Assembly (NCBI GenBank): GCA_041484525.1
Contig: JBGPHT010000106.1
Span: forward strand, 1-25,565
DNA length: 25,565 nucleotides
From: JBGPHT01 sp041484525
Lineage (GTDB): Bacteria > Acidobacteriota > Terriglobia > Bryobacterales > Bryobacteraceae
Reading direction: 5' to 3'
This document shows, piece after piece, positions 1 to 10,619 of the stretch; position 1 is the first letter of the stretch, and each line of letters begins with the position of its first letter. The translations under genes were made by a program, and so were the position numbers. The notes beneath the pieces were generated by a model, which saw only the letters and a list, made by a program, of their open reading frames with translations, ran no database searches and was not told where the DNA came from.

Positions 1-1
1 G

Positions 2-973
2 CAGCGCGCCGCGCAGTGGCTGCGCAGCGGCATGGGCGAGTACGCCGTCATGTCCGAGCCCAATATCACGGCGGGCCTGAACCAGTTGCGCGACCAGTTG
101 AAGGGCGTGCAGCAGATGCTCCAGGGCAACCAGGGCAAGGCGGGAGCCCAAGGCGATAAGCAGATGGAGCAGACGCTGAGTCAGGTGGAGCGCCTCCGCC
201 AGCAGATGGAGCAGTTGACCGGCAACAGCCGGCAGCAGGGCCAGCAAGGCGGTCAACAACAGGGCCAGCAGGGACAAGGCGGCCAACAGGGTCAAGGCGG
301 CCAGCAGGGTCAAGGCGGCCAACAGGGTCAGGGCGGCCAGCAGGGCCAACAGGGTCAGGGCGGACAGCAAGGCCAACAGGGTCAGGGCGGCCAGCAAGGT
401 CAGGGCGGACAGCAAGGCCAAGGTGGACAGCAAGGCCAGGGTGGCCAGCAGGGTCAGGGCGGCCAACAAGGCCAAGGCGGCCAACAGGGCGGCGGCGGAC
501 CTGTGGGCGGACCGAATCGCGGCAACGGCCAGTGGAACTCGGAAGGGCCTCGCGCCGGCCAGTACAACGGCGGCGCGAATGGCAACCCGTACGGTGGCGC
601 CTGGAACGGAGGCGCGTATCCCAACGGGCCGGTGCGTCCCGAGGATTTCCAGCAGAACTACCGCAACACGCTGCAAGCTTTGCAGCAGCTTCAACAGGCG
701 ACGGGCAACGACCCGGCCATGGCGAAGGACGTGCAGAACCTCATCCGCGACATGCAGCGGATGAACCCGTTCAACTACGCCAATGACCCGCTGCTGACCG
801 AGCGCATCCAGGCAACGCTGGCGCAGGTGGAGCAGGTCGAATTGGAGCTGCGCCGCAAAGTGGACGAGTCGTCGAACGGCGGCAGCGTCCGCAGCCCCGG
901 TAGCGACCGGGTCCCGCAAGGCTACGAAGACAAGGTAGCCGAATACCGCCGCAAGCTGGCCAAGAGCAAATAG
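2..973 (+). CDS. C-terminal part of a Gln/Gly-repeat protein of unknown function (5' end outside window)
   Basis: The reading frame is already open at the left edge (QRAAQWLRSG before the first ATG at 32), so this is probably the C-terminal end of a longer protein and not a gene starting at 32. Order of parts: a short helical segment with many Gln and Leu (about codons 20-65 after the ATG), a low-complexity tract built from GGQQGQ units, a Gly/Asn/Pro-rich linker, then a charged helical region rich in Gln, Glu and Arg that ends in Lys (KLAKSK). The helical flanks could form coiled coils. I recall similar Q/G-rich tails on DUF4175-like membrane proteins, but I see no membrane segment here and do not assign that family. 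A hairpin just after the stop suggests transcription ends here. Confidence 0.75.
   Translation, partial: QRAAQWLRSGMGEYAVMSEPNITAGLNQLRDQLKGVQQMLQGNQGKAGAQGDKQMEQTLSQVERLRQQMEQLTGNSRQQGQQGGQQQGQQGQGGQQGQGGQQGQGGQQGQGGQQGQQGQGGQQGQQGQGGQQGQGGQQGQGGQQGQGGQQGQGGQQGQGGQQGGGGPVGGPNRGNGQWNSEGPRAGQYNGGANGNPYGGAWNGGAYPNGPVRPEDFQQNYRNTLQALQQLQQATGNDPAMAKDVQNLIRDMQRMNPFNYANDPLLTERIQATLAQVEQVELELRRKVDESSNGGSVRSPGSDRVPQGYEDKVAEYRRKLAKSK
232..501 (+). repeat. In-frame Gln/Gly tandem repeat (GGQQGQ units)
   Basis: About 270 bp of imperfect 9-18 bp units built from ggc-cag-cag-ggt-cag-type codons encode runs of GGQQGQ with some shortened GQQGQ units. Synonymous changes (cag/caa, ggc/ggt/gga) are scattered through the copies, so the array is not a recent perfect duplication and the protein pattern seems to be kept by selection. 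It probably forms a flexible, disordered linker. Copy number may vary between strains by slippage. Confidence 0.9.
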
Positions 974-976
974 ACA

Positions 977-1002
977 GAAAGGGCGCCCTCGTGCGCCCTT
1001 TC
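977..1002 (+). terminator. Hairpin terminator after the Gln/Gly-rich gene
   Basis: A perfect 9-bp stem (GAAAGGGCG pairing with CGCCCTTTC) around an 8-nt loop begins four bases after the stop codon at 973. No U-tract follows (the next bases are ccgcgcc), so it is either a weak intrinsic terminator or a 3'-end stabilising hairpin. Its position between two genes that seem unrelated supports a transcription boundary. Confidence 0.6.
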
Positions 1003-1064
1003 CCGCGCCGCCTCCAATCGCTGTAGACTAATAGACACCAATCTCGATAGAATACGAGGTGATT

Positions 1065-2849
1065 ATGTCCACCGCGACCCAGGAAGGCCTCGCGCACCGG
1101 GAACCCTTCGAACAGCAACACGAGCAAACCGTCCGGCAGGAGATCGAAACGTTTCGCATCAAAGCCGAAGCGTTCATGGCCGGTGAAATCACGGAGGACC
1201 AGTTCCGCCCGTTCCGCCTGAAGCACGGCATCTACGGGCAGCGGCAGCCGGGCGTCCAGATGGTGCGGGTCAAGATCCCGAGCGGCCTCGTGACTGCCCG
1301 GCAGTTGGAGCAGTTCGCGCGCATCGCGGATGAGTTCGGCGGCGGCAAGGGGCACCTCACTACGCGCCAGAACATCCAATACCATTTCGTGCCGCTCACC
1401 CGCGTTCCCGATCTCATGCACCTGCTGGCCGACGCCGGCCTCACCAGCCGCGAAGCCTGCTACAACACGGTGCGCAACGTGACGTGCTGCGAGTGGGCGG
1501 GGATTGCGCGCGACGAAGTTTTCGACGTGCGCCCGTACGCGCATCGCATCGCCTACGCATTCCTGCGCAAGGATCTCACGGTCGACCTTCCGCGTAAGTT
1601 CAAGATCGCATTCGACGGGTGCCGCGGGAAAGATTGCATCGCGGGCGCCATCAACGATATCGGTCTGCGCGCGGCGATCCGGGACGGACGCCGCGGCTTC
1701 CGTATGACGATCGGCGGAGGGCTCGGGCCGCTCCCCGTCGAGTCGCAATTGCTGGACGAGTTTGTGCCGGAGGAACGGCTGCTGAACAAGTGCGAAGCCA
1801 TCATCCGGGTCTTCAACAAGTATGGCAACCGCAAGAATAAGAACCTGGCGCGCATGAAGTTCGTGATGCGGGACCGCGGTTTTGCCTGGCTCAGCGAACA
1901 GATCGAGAAGGAGTACGCCGGCATTCTGGCGAACGGCGGCATCGCGTGGCCGGAGATGGTCCCCGAGGGTTTCGGCGGCTATCAATCGCATCCGCAGCCG
2001 CTCGGCAACGGTGCGCTGCTGCCGGTGGTCCAGCCGAATCACAGCGGGAATGCGGACTACGACGTCTGGCTCAAGAGCAACATCAGGGAACAGGGGCAGC
2101 CGGGCTACGCCGCCGCGATCGTGCGGATCGACCAGGGTAACCTCACGGGCGACCAGTTCCGCGGACTGGCGGGGCTCGCTGCCACGGCCGGCGACGGGCT
2201 GATCCGGACCACCATCGCGCAGAACCTGGTGTTGGGTTGGCTGCCGCTCGGCCGGCTGCCGCAGATCTATCGGGCGCTCCAGGAACTGGGCCTCGCGGAA
2301 TCGGGCGCCGCGCAGATCGGCGACGTCGTGACTTGCCCCGGCGCCTATTCGTGCAACCTGGCGCTCACCAAGTCGATGAACCTCGGCGCGGCGCTCGAGG
2401 CCGCTGTGCGGGCTTATGACGACCCTCAGGTAAAACAGCTTGCCATCAAGGTCAGTGGTTGTCCGAATGCGTGCGGGCAGCACTGGATCGGCGATTTCGG
2501 TTTCTACGGCAACGCCCGCAAGATCGACGGCAAGGAAGTTCCGTATTACCAGATGCTGCTCGGCGGCGGTTACGACGAGCAGGGCATGATGCGGTTCGGT
2601 CTGGCGGTGCAGAGCATTCCGGCGCGCCTGGCGCCTGCCGCCGTGACGCGCGTGCTCGATCATTTCCTGGCGAACCGAGCGGCCGGCGAATCCTTCCGGC
2701 AGTATGCCATGCGCTTCAAGGTCGAGACCTTCCGCGAACTGACGCGCGATCTGGCCAAGCCGGCGGAGTTGTTCCCCGAGATCTACCAGGATTGGGGCGA
2801 CACCGAAGGCTACTCGCTGCAGCTCGGCCGCGGCGAGTGCGCGGCGTAA
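1065..2849 (+). CDS. Sirohaem/[4Fe-4S] nitrite or sulfite reductase, ferredoxin type
   Basis: Assimilatory reductase that transfers six electrons to nitrite (giving ammonium) or sulfite (giving sulfide) in the cytoplasm. The sirohaem-[4Fe-4S] ligand pattern is complete: C424-x5-C430 in TCPGAYSC and C466-x3-C470 in SGCPNACGQ. The N-terminal half has the expected ferredoxin-like segment (IPSGLVTARQLEQFARIADE) and the RQNIQYHFVPL strand. At 594 residues it has the normal length for the single-chain ferredoxin-dependent form. The ATG at 1065 is preferred over the GTG at 1059 because GAGG at 1056-1059 lies at ribosome-binding distance from it. No nitrate reductase, transporter or sulfate-activation gene is visible nearby, so the sequence alone does not decide between nitrite and sulfite. 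Confidence 0.93.
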   Translation: MSTATQEGLAHREPFEQQHEQTVRQEIETFRIKAEAFMAGEITEDQFRPFRLKHGIYGQRQPGVQMVRVKIPSGLVTARQLEQFARIADEFGGGKGHLTTRQNIQYHFVPLTRVPDLMHLLADAGLTSREACYNTVRNVTCCEWAGIARDEVFDVRPYAHRIAYAFLRKDLTVDLPRKFKIAFDGCRGKDCIAGAINDIGLRAAIRDGRRGFRMTIGGGLGPLPVESQLLDEFVPEERLLNKCEAIIRVFNKYGNRKNKNLARMKFVMRDRGFAWLSEQIEKEYAGILANGGIAWPEMVPEGFGGYQSHPQPLGNGALLPVVQPNHSGNADYDVWLKSNIREQGQPGYAAAIVRIDQGNLTGDQFRGLAGLAATAGDGLIRTTIAQNLVLGWLPLGRLPQIYRALQELGLAESGAAQIGDVVTCPGAYSCNLALTKSMNLGAALEAAVRAYDDPQVKQLAIKVSGCPNACGQHWIGDFGFYGNARKIDGKEVPYYQMLLGGGYDEQGMMRFGLAVQSIPARLAPAAVTRVLDHFLANRAAGESFRQYAMRFKVETFRELTRDLAKPAELFPEIYQDWGDTEGYSLQLGRGECAA

Positions 2850-2874
2850 ATCGGGTCTGCTATCGTGCCAGTAG

Positions 2875-4404
<1,530 letters not shown>

Positions 4405-4414
4405 CGAGCAGTTC

Positions 4415-4870
4415 ATGCGCGAGGCGTTGCGGCTGGCGCAGCAGGGCGAGACAGCGGGCGAAGTGCCGGTGGGCGCGGTGGTCGCGATCGACGGCGAGAT
4501 CGTCGGCCGCGGCGCGAACTCACCGATTGCCCGCTGCGATCCCACAGCCCACGCGGAGATTCTGGCGCTGCGCGAGGCCGCCGCGCACATCGGCAATTAT
4601 CGCCTCGAAGGCGCCGTCCTCTACTGCACGCTCGAACCCTGCGTCATGTGCGCCGGCGCCCTGGTGACGGCGCGGATCGCGCGCCTCGTGTTCGGCGCTC
4701 GCGACCTGCGCTTCGGCGGCATCCGCAGCAAGTTTCAACTGGCCGATTCGGACGTGCTGAACCACCGGGTGGAAATTGTGGAAGGGGTGCTGGCGGTCGA
4801 GTGCGTGGAGTTACTGCGGGGATTTTTTGGGGGCAAGCGTGGATCGCCTGCCCCCAATCGGACTAGTTAG
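4415..4870 (+). CDS. tadA: tRNA-specific adenosine deaminase TadA
   Basis: Deaminates A34 to inosine in the tRNA anticodon wobble position. The zinc and catalytic residues of the cytidine-deaminase fold are present: HAE (His46, Glu48) and PCVMC (Cys76, Cys79). The VPVGAVV strand and the KFQLAD/NHRVEIVEGVLA segment of bacterial TadA are also there. The start is doubtful. ATG 4415 falls inside what looks like the first family helix, since the codons just before it read DEQF in front of MREAL. Translation may therefore start at an ATT near 4391 or at ATG 4340, the latter overlapping purH by 65 bp. The gene is probably translationally coupled to purH. Its stop directly abuts the stop of the convergent TonB receptor. 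Confidence 0.93.
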   Translation: MREALRLAQQGETAGEVPVGAVVAIDGEIVGRGANSPIARCDPTAHAEILALREAAAHIGNYRLEGAVLYCTLEPCVMCAGALVTARIARLVFGARDLRFGGIRSKFQLADSDVLNHRVEIVEGVLAVECVELLRGFFGGKRGSPAPNRTS

Positions 4871-7800
4871 TTAAAAGTTGAACCGCAAAGCGAACTCGAG
4901 AATGCGTCCGCCCGGATCGTTGGTGTTCGACAGATCGCGATAGGCCCCGTTGTTCGGAATCTGTCCGAACCCGGAACCGATAGCGGAGGTCGTGGTGATG
5001 CCATTGCCCGGCGCGAACAACAGGAAGTTGGTCAGGTTGAACGCGTTCAGCGCCTGGATCCGGAGTTCAACGTTGGCCTTTTCTCCAATGTAGGTCTTCT
5101 TCACCAGGCTGAAGTCCCACTTCTGCTGCCAGGGGCCGTAGAAATAGAGCGGGTAGCCGAGCTGTCCCGCGCTCGTCGCCGGCCCGATGTAGGGCTGGTT
5201 CGGATCCAGGTTGGCCAGTGTCTTGCCGCCCACTTCGAACGCTGCCATGGTATTGTCGATGAAATTCTGCGGCAGGTAGTAGACCACGCCCAGACCGTTG
5301 GCATTCGTCGTCTTCCGGAGAGACAGCATGCTCTGGAGCTGGCTGGCGGTGATGCCGTGCAGCGTCACGCCGGAATCGCTGGTGTTGAACGTCTGGCGGC
5401 CGCTGGTGAAGCGGATCGGCGAGCCGGACTGCACGCGCGCCACCGACGCCAGTTCCCAGCCTTCCAGCACCTTCTTGGCGACAACGTTGTTCACGTTGCC
5501 CAGGAAGTGGTGCTTGGGTCCGAAGGGCAGCTCATATACCCAGTTCATCTTGAGTGCCTGCCGGATGTCAAAGGGCGATGGGGATTTGTCCAGAGCATAA
5601 TCGCGCAGCGTGGTGTAGCTTCCGCCGCGGCCCTGGCTCTGTTCGTTCGAGGTCGAATGGCTCCAGGAGTAGCTGCCCTGGAAGAGCAGGCCGCGCGAGA
5701 ACCGTTGCCGCACTTCCAACTGCAGGCCGTGGTAGTGCGTGTCGCCGCCGTTCACGACCACACTGGAGCTGCCGTTGAGCACCGTCGGGTTCACCTGGAA
5801 CATGTTCGCCGGATATCCCGCTGCCGTCAGCCGGTTGATGTTGGCCGCGGTGGTCGCGATGGTGTTGGCCAGGCGTCCGGCTTCGCCCTGGATGAGGCGC
5901 GTGGCCGTCGTTGTATCGGTTCCGGTGTTCAAGGCCGTCTGGATGATCGGAATCGCCTTCTGTCCCGGCAGCCCCTGGTTCCCGTAGTTGGTGCTCTTCA
6001 GAGTGGTGGGCGAAAGCTGCGACACTGAGGAGACGCCGTTGGCGATTGCGAGGTTGTTCTGGGCCGTCTGGAAGTCGGCCAGGAACCCGTTCTCGAAAAC
6101 ATTGATCTCGTTCAGATTGATGGTGCGCCAGAGGCCCGTTCCGCGATTCCCTACGTAGCGGACTTCGAGCACCGTGTCGCGCGTCAATTGCCGCTGGAAG
6201 CCGATGTCCCAGCTCTGCACGTACCCGACCTTCAGGTGCGGGTTGAAGTCGGTGATGCTGGTGCCGGCCGCGACTGCCAGCGGGAACTGCGGCGTCGTCG
6301 AAGGAGGCTGGCGCGAGGGCAGCGTCCCGTTGCGGAACAGCACCGACCCGGGGGCCCCGAACTGGGCCGGCGTGGTGCCGGGATCGACGGTCGTCGTCAG
6401 GTTGCGGCCCTGGTTCCCACCCCAGGTGGCGAATGTGCCCGCGTCTTCGCGGATCGACGAGATGGCGTAGCCGGCGCGGATCACGCTCTCGCCGCGGCTG
6501 CCGATCAGCCAGCTCAGGGGCTTGAAATCGGTGCGCGGAATCTGCCATGCCAGACCGACCGAGGGGTTGAATTGCCCGGCGCCGATGTCATACCCGGCCG
6601 TCCCTGGATCCACCTGGTTCAATACTGGCGCCGCCGCTTTGGCCGGACCCGGGCTGAACAGGTTGCCGACGCCCGAGGTGCCCCACAGCCCCGCATAGCC
6701 GGTGCGCGTGTAGACGCCATTCAGGTTGACCGGTGCATTCTGCCGGTCCCAACGCAAGCCGTAGTTGACCGTCAGGTGCGCCGCAACGCGCCACGAATCC
6801 TGGAAGTAGAGGCCGAATTCGCGCTGTTGGTTGCGGACGATCGGCTGATAAACGCCGTACGTACGCGTCTTTTCGTCTAGCACCACTTGGTTCGTAATGC
6901 TGGAGACGCGCCCGGTGAGCAGCGCATAAAGAGAAGCCGCATCGCTCAGGTTGGTAGCGGTCGCGCCAGGGAAGTTGCCGGTGGTGAAGATCCCGGTGCT
7001 GCCGGTGTTGATGGGATCGTTGGCGGCGACGCCGAAAGCGATTCCCGGGACGAACGGCGCGCCCGAGGAGGCGGTCGTCCATATGTTCACCTGCGTGAAG
7101 CTCGTGCCGAAGTTCCACAGGTGTGAGCCTTGCGCGAAAGTGACGTTGGCGTTCCCCTGTTTGAGCGGCGTATTGCGCCGGGTTTGACCCGTCGTACGGA
7201 ACGGGTTCGTGACGAAGCCGAAGCCGGGCGCGTACCCTCTCCACTGCGCGAAATCGGCTGCGGAGATACCGTTGTTGAAAATCACTGTTCCGCCCACTAA
7301 TCCGAAGCGGAGTTCGCTGGTCAGCCGCGATGTGAGAGTGGAACGTAGTGCCGCCACCGCCGAGAAAGCGATGCCGCCCTGGTTGCCGGGTTCCTGGTTG
7401 GCGCTGTTCAGCACGTTGCCCGTGCCCGGAAAGATCGGGCTGGCGGTGCCGATGTTCACGCCATCCGGCGCCCGCAGATTCGTCTGATAGTTGTAGACGA
7501 ACTCGACGTGGTGCTTTTCGGTGACGTTCCAGTCGAGGCGCGTGCTCGGGAAGCGGCGATAGTTGCCGCCCTTGCTCTGAAAGTCGAGGCTGTTGCGGTT
7601 GTAATCGCTGTTGCTCGCGATGCGCGACTTCAGTCCGGGCTGGCCGGCCGTCAGCGAAGCAACCTGGCTGAGCGTCTGCGAGAGAATCGGGTCGGGAGTC
7701 GAAGTGTATCCGTTGGCGCCCGCCAGTTGGAGCACGTTGACATTGCGAACCGTGCCGCCGGAGCTGTAGGTGAAGATGCCGTTGAGTGCGCTCGGCACTA

Positions 7801-8740
7801 GCACCGTGCCCTGCGGTTCGCTGTACGTCTGGGGCAGCCGGAAGATCTCGACGTGCGCAAACCAGAACAGTTTGTTCTTCTTGATCGGCCCGCCGATCTG
7901 GCCGCCGAACTGGTTAAACACCATGTGGTCGCGCGGCAGGCTGTTGATGTTGTTGAAATAGTAATTCGAGTTCAGGTCCTCGTTGCGGTGCTGCTCGAAC
8001 AGGCCGCCGTGCCACTCGTTGGTTCCACTGCGCGTCACCATCTTCACCTGGTAGGCGCCCTCGGCGTTGCTGTCCGCTCCGGCCGACGCGCTCGACACCG
8101 TCATCTCTTCGATGGCCTCGGCGCGCGGGAAGATCGCGTTGAAAAAGCCGTCGCCCGAGCGGTTCGAGTTGTCCTGGATGTTGATGCCGTCCAACGTGAC
8201 GTTCATCGCCGCCTGCGGCAGCCCGTATACCGACGTGCTGCGCGGCACGCCCGGCGTCGCCGAGCCCGGCTGCGTCACGATCAATTCGGTCAGGTTGCGG
8301 CTGGTGAACGGCAATTCATGAAGCTGCCGGCCGACCAGCGTCGAGGTCACGGTCGCGGTGGTCGTCTGCAGGATTTCCGCGCCGCCCGACACCTCCACCG
8401 TCTCCGCCACCGCGCCTACTTCGAGCGAAGTGTTCACTCGGGCCGGAACGCCCGCATCCACCTTCACGTTTTCCGACGTGGCCGTTTTGAAACCTGCGTG
8501 GGTTACCGTCACCGTGTACGTGGCGGTTGGCATCGAGGGCAATGCCCAGAAGCCCTTTTCATCGGTAACCACTGTGAACACCTGGCCGGTCTGGGTATTC
8601 GCTACCTTCACCTGGGTGCCCGGAATCGAGGCGCCCTGGGGATCGATGACGGTGCCTTCCAGACGGCCGGTCATAACCTGCGCGCTGGCTACTGTAACAA
8701 ATGCGGCCAAAATCAAGAACACGGTGACAATCTTCTTCAA
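4871..8740 (-). CDS. Oar-like TonB-dependent receptor with carboxypeptidase-regulatory-like domain
   Basis: Large outer-membrane beta-barrel protein (1,289 residues) of the kind that is massively paralogous in Solibacter-type Acidobacteriota; it probably takes up oligosaccharides or other polymers, but the substrate cannot be read from sequence. A signal peptide (MKKIVTVFLILAAFVTVASA, then Q) is followed by a CarboxypepD_reg-like beta-sandwich (about residues 22-110), a plug region (ELPFTSRNLTELIVTQPGS and NVTLDGINIQDN) and a long barrel rich in Asn, Thr and aromatic residues. The C-terminus, LEFALRFNF, ends in Phe, the usual barrel-assembly signal. Translation starts at TTG 8740, with AGAGGTG just upstream as ribosome-binding site. 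It is on the same strand as the YceI gene, 164 bp downstream of it, and probably has its own promoter in that gap, although I found no convincing -35/-10 pair. Confidence 0.92.
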   Translation of the reverse strand: MKKIVTVFLILAAFVTVASAQVMTGRLEGTVIDPQGASIPGTQVKVANTQTGQVFTVVTDEKGFWALPSMPTATYTVTVTHAGFKTATSENVKVDAGVPARVNTSLEVGAVAETVEVSGGAEILQTTTATVTSTLVGRQLHELPFTSRNLTELIVTQPGSATPGVPRSTSVYGLPQAAMNVTLDGINIQDNSNRSGDGFFNAIFPRAEAIEEMTVSSASAGADSNAEGAYQVKMVTRSGTNEWHGGLFEQHRNEDLNSNYYFNNINSLPRDHMVFNQFGGQIGGPIKKNKLFWFAHVEIFRLPQTYSEPQGTVLVPSALNGIFTYSSGGTVRNVNVLQLAGANGYTSTPDPILSQTLSQVASLTAGQPGLKSRIASNSDYNRNSLDFQSKGGNYRRFPSTRLDWNVTEKHHVEFVYNYQTNLRAPDGVNIGTASPIFPGTGNVLNSANQEPGNQGGIAFSAVAALRSTLTSRLTSELRFGLVGGTVIFNNGISAADFAQWRGYAPGFGFVTNPFRTTGQTRRNTPLKQGNANVTFAQGSHLWNFGTSFTQVNIWTTASSGAPFVPGIAFGVAANDPINTGSTGIFTTGNFPGATATNLSDAASLYALLTGRVSSITNQVVLDEKTRTYGVYQPIVRNQQREFGLYFQDSWRVAAHLTVNYGLRWDRQNAPVNLNGVYTRTGYAGLWGTSGVGNLFSPGPAKAAAPVLNQVDPGTAGYDIGAGQFNPSVGLAWQIPRTDFKPLSWLIGSRGESVIRAGYAISSIREDAGTFATWGGNQGRNLTTTVDPGTTPAQFGAPGSVLFRNGTLPSRQPPSTTPQFPLAVAAGTSITDFNPHLKVGYVQSWDIGFQRQLTRDTVLEVRYVGNRGTGLWRTINLNEINVFENGFLADFQTAQNNLAIANGVSSVSQLSPTTLKSTNYGNQGLPGQKAIPIIQTALNTGTDTTTATRLIQGEAGRLANTIATTAANINRLTAAGYPANMFQVNPTVLNGSSSVVVNGGDTHYHGLQLEVRQRFSRGLLFQGSYSWSHSTSNEQSQGRGGSYTTLRDYALDKSPSPFDIRQALKMNWVYELPFGPKHHFLGNVNNVVAKKVLEGWELASVARVQSGSPIRFTSGRQTFNTSDSGVTLHGITASQLQSMLSLRKTTNANGLGVVYYLPQNFIDNTMAAFEVGGKTLANLDPNQPYIGPATSAGQLGYPLYFYGPWQQKWDFSLVKKTYIGEKANVELRIQALNAFNLTNFLLFAPGNGITTTSAIGSGFGQIPNNGAYRDLSNTNDPGGRILEFALRFNF

Positions 8741-8904
8741 TTTACACCTCTAGTCTAGTGCTGAAATGAACTCTTAGTACCCCGGTTGGGTCAATCTTAC
8801 GGGGTTTGGGAGGGCTCGTCAAGACTCCGAGGGTAAATTGTGCGCAGCGATTCAGGGCCGCTACTGTCAGGCAGCGCTTATGGATAGCGGGAATTAACCG
8901 CCTC

Positions 8905-9507
8905 TCACGGGCGCGGATTTATGCTATTCACTTTTGCCAGAGTGCGGATGCTGACCTCGATTTTGTCGCTCACCCGCAGAATGAACGTACTGGGGTTCTT
9001 CATTCCCCACTTTATATAAGGAACGGGAAACGTGGTGCTGGCGGTGTACTGTCCATCCCCCGCTTCCACTGTGAGTGGTATCGTTACCTCGTGCTCGGCT
9101 CCGTGTATCGCGAAAATCCCGTGAAGTTGCACGTGTGAAGTCCCGCGCTCCGCCACCGGACCCGCCACACGGTCCAGCCGGAAAACAATCTCGGGATACT
9201 TCGCGCTTTCGAGAACATCGGAGTGCATCTTCTTGTCGCGTCCTGCGCTGCCCGTGTTTCCGCTGGCGGCATCCACCACCAGTTCGCCGGACGCCTGTCC
9301 GGTCTTCGAATCGAACCGCATAGCGCCGCGCTTCAACTGGAAAGTTCCATGGACGGTGTGTGCAGTAGCCGACAGGGTAAATGCAATTTTGGTCTGAGCG
9401 GGATCGATCTGGAGAGCCGCGACCTGCGCGGGAATCGCCGGCGCGGCCGCCAGCAGGACGGCGGCGCAAACCAGATGGGGAGTGAACAGCCGCACTGGCT
9501 CCATCAT
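8905..9507 (-). CDS. YceI-like secreted/periplasmic lipocalin-fold protein
   Basis: Matches the YceI family, whose structurally studied members hold a polyisoprenoid chain in an extended lipocalin barrel. After a signal peptide (ends near AAPAIPAQ) it has the family opening DPAQTKIAFTLSATAHTVHGTF, a central RDKKMHSDVLESAKYPEIVF segment (the usual HxxFLdaekyPei region) and the IHGAEHEVTIPLTV strand. The length (200 residues) is normal. The start codon overlaps the stop of the upstream flavoprotein gene as ATGA, with a second ATG directly after, so the two are almost certainly one transcript and translationally coupled. Given the neighbour, an isoprenoid ligand is plausible but not shown. Confidence 0.9.
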   Translation of the reverse strand: MMEPVRLFTPHLVCAAVLLAAAPAIPAQVAALQIDPAQTKIAFTLSATAHTVHGTFQLKRGAMRFDSKTGQASGELVVDAASGNTGSAGRDKKMHSDVLESAKYPEIVFRLDRVAGPVAERGTSHVQLHGIFAIHGAEHEVTIPLTVEAGDGQYTASTTFPVPYIKWGMKNPSTFILRVSDKIEVSIRTLAKVNSINPRP

Positions 9508-10619
9508 AGGGTCAACATTTGCCAGCCGAGTGCCACTCCGCTTGTAAACAAGCGAGGCAGTGAGAGCTTACCCACATGCATCGAGAGCAGGGCCGCGAAC
9601 ACGCGCGGGTTGGAGGCCAACGCGCGGATGGCGCGCCGCCGCAGCCGCGCGCGGCTGTCCAACAGGAGCATGCAGTCCGCCATGAACTGCGGGCGCCGGC
9701 CAAGGCGCCGGTGTTCGGCCTGGTAGAGGGAGAGATCGCCTGCTGCGAGCGCGACCGCCAGTGCCGCCGCTTGTTGAAACAGGACGCAGAGGCCTTCACC
9801 CGTGATAGCGTCGATCGAGCCTGAAGCGTCCCCCACCAGCGCTACGCGTCCGCGATAGACGGACTTGAGTTGCCGCGAGGCAGAGACGGCGCCACGCTCG
9901 GCGGTCGCCGGTTCAGCCGCGCGCAATCGCCGCTCCACGTCGGGAAACGCGGGAAGCGCGATGTCGAGCCGCAGACCCGGGTCGCGCGAGATCAGCGCCA
10001 CGCAGACTTCATCGGTGGCGACGGGCGTCACGTAGAGCTGGCATCCGTCACCCCAGTGGAGCTGCATGAAGTCGCTCCACGGCGCCATGCGGTAGTGGCG
10101 GCGAAATCCGAAGCGGCGCGTGTCGCGCGTACTCGCATCCAGCTTCGCCCAGCAGCGCACGCGCGATTGGCCGCCGTCCGCGCCCACGATCCAACGCGCG
10201 CGCAACAGCCGGCCATCGACCAGCACGCCGTCGTCAGAAATTCCCGTGATGCGCGCTCCCCATGCCGCGCGTACGCCGGCTGCCGCGGCGCGGTCCACCA
10301 GAAGCTGGTGCAGCGCGGTACGCCGGATGCCAACGCCAGGGCCCGCCGGGAACGAAGCTTCCACGCATTCGCTGCGATCGCAGAAGCGAATGCCGCGGAA
10401 GGGGTACGTCTCGACCGCATCGAAATCGATGCCGAGCGCGCGCGCCGCTGCCAGGCCGTCGGGCATGATGCCCTCGCCGCAGGCTTTGTCTATGGGTGGA
10501 ATGGCGCAATCCGCCACCGTGACATCGAAGCCGCGCCGGCGGGCGGCAATCGCGGCCGCTAATCCCGCCGGCCCGCCGCCGATCACGAAGATATCGGTTG
10601 CGGCCGGCAGGTCGGTCAT
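9504..10619 (-). CDS. FAD-dependent oxidoreductase of the geranylgeranyl-reductase-like family
   Basis: A 371-residue flavoprotein with an N-terminal Rossmann dinucleotide motif, GGGPAG (residues 14-19) followed by AAAIAARRRG, an active-site-side segment ACGEGIMPDG, the second nucleotide contact IVGADGGQSRVR, and the third FAD motif GRVALVGDASGSIDAITGEG. This arrangement is shared by geranylgeranyl reductases and related aromatic hydroxylases (p-hydroxybenzoate hydroxylase fold). It probably reduces or oxidises a lipid-like or polyketide-like substrate in the cytoplasm or at the membrane. It sits between two secreted-protein genes and overlaps both through 4-bp ATGA junctions, which makes a dedicated pathway likely. 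The precise substrate is unknown. Confidence 0.88.
   Translation of the reverse strand: MTDLPAATDIFVIGGGPAGLAAAIAARRRGFDVTVADCAIPPIDKACGEGIMPDGLAAARALGIDFDAVETYPFRGIRFCDRSECVEASFPAGPGVGIRRTALHQLLVDRAAAAGVRAAWGARITGISDDGVLVDGRLLRARWIVGADGGQSRVRCWAKLDASTRDTRRFGFRRHYRMAPWSDFMQLHWGDGCQLYVTPVATDEVCVALISRDPGLRLDIALPAFPDVERRLRAAEPATAERGAVSASRQLKSVYRGRVALVGDASGSIDAITGEGLCVLFQQAAALAVALAAGDLSLYQAEHRRLGRRPQFMADCMLLLDSRARLRRRAIRALASNPRVFAALLSMHVGKLSLPRLFTSGVALGWQMLTL

Noticed and set aside
232..501. CRISPR-like array
   Set aside because: The repeats are short, in frame, without unique spacers and encode Gln/Gly units; it is a protein-coding repeat.
8789..8794. TTGACC as a -35 box for the TonB receptor
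   Set aside because: The hexamer at proper spacing is GTTCAT, a poor -10 match, so no promoter is claimed.
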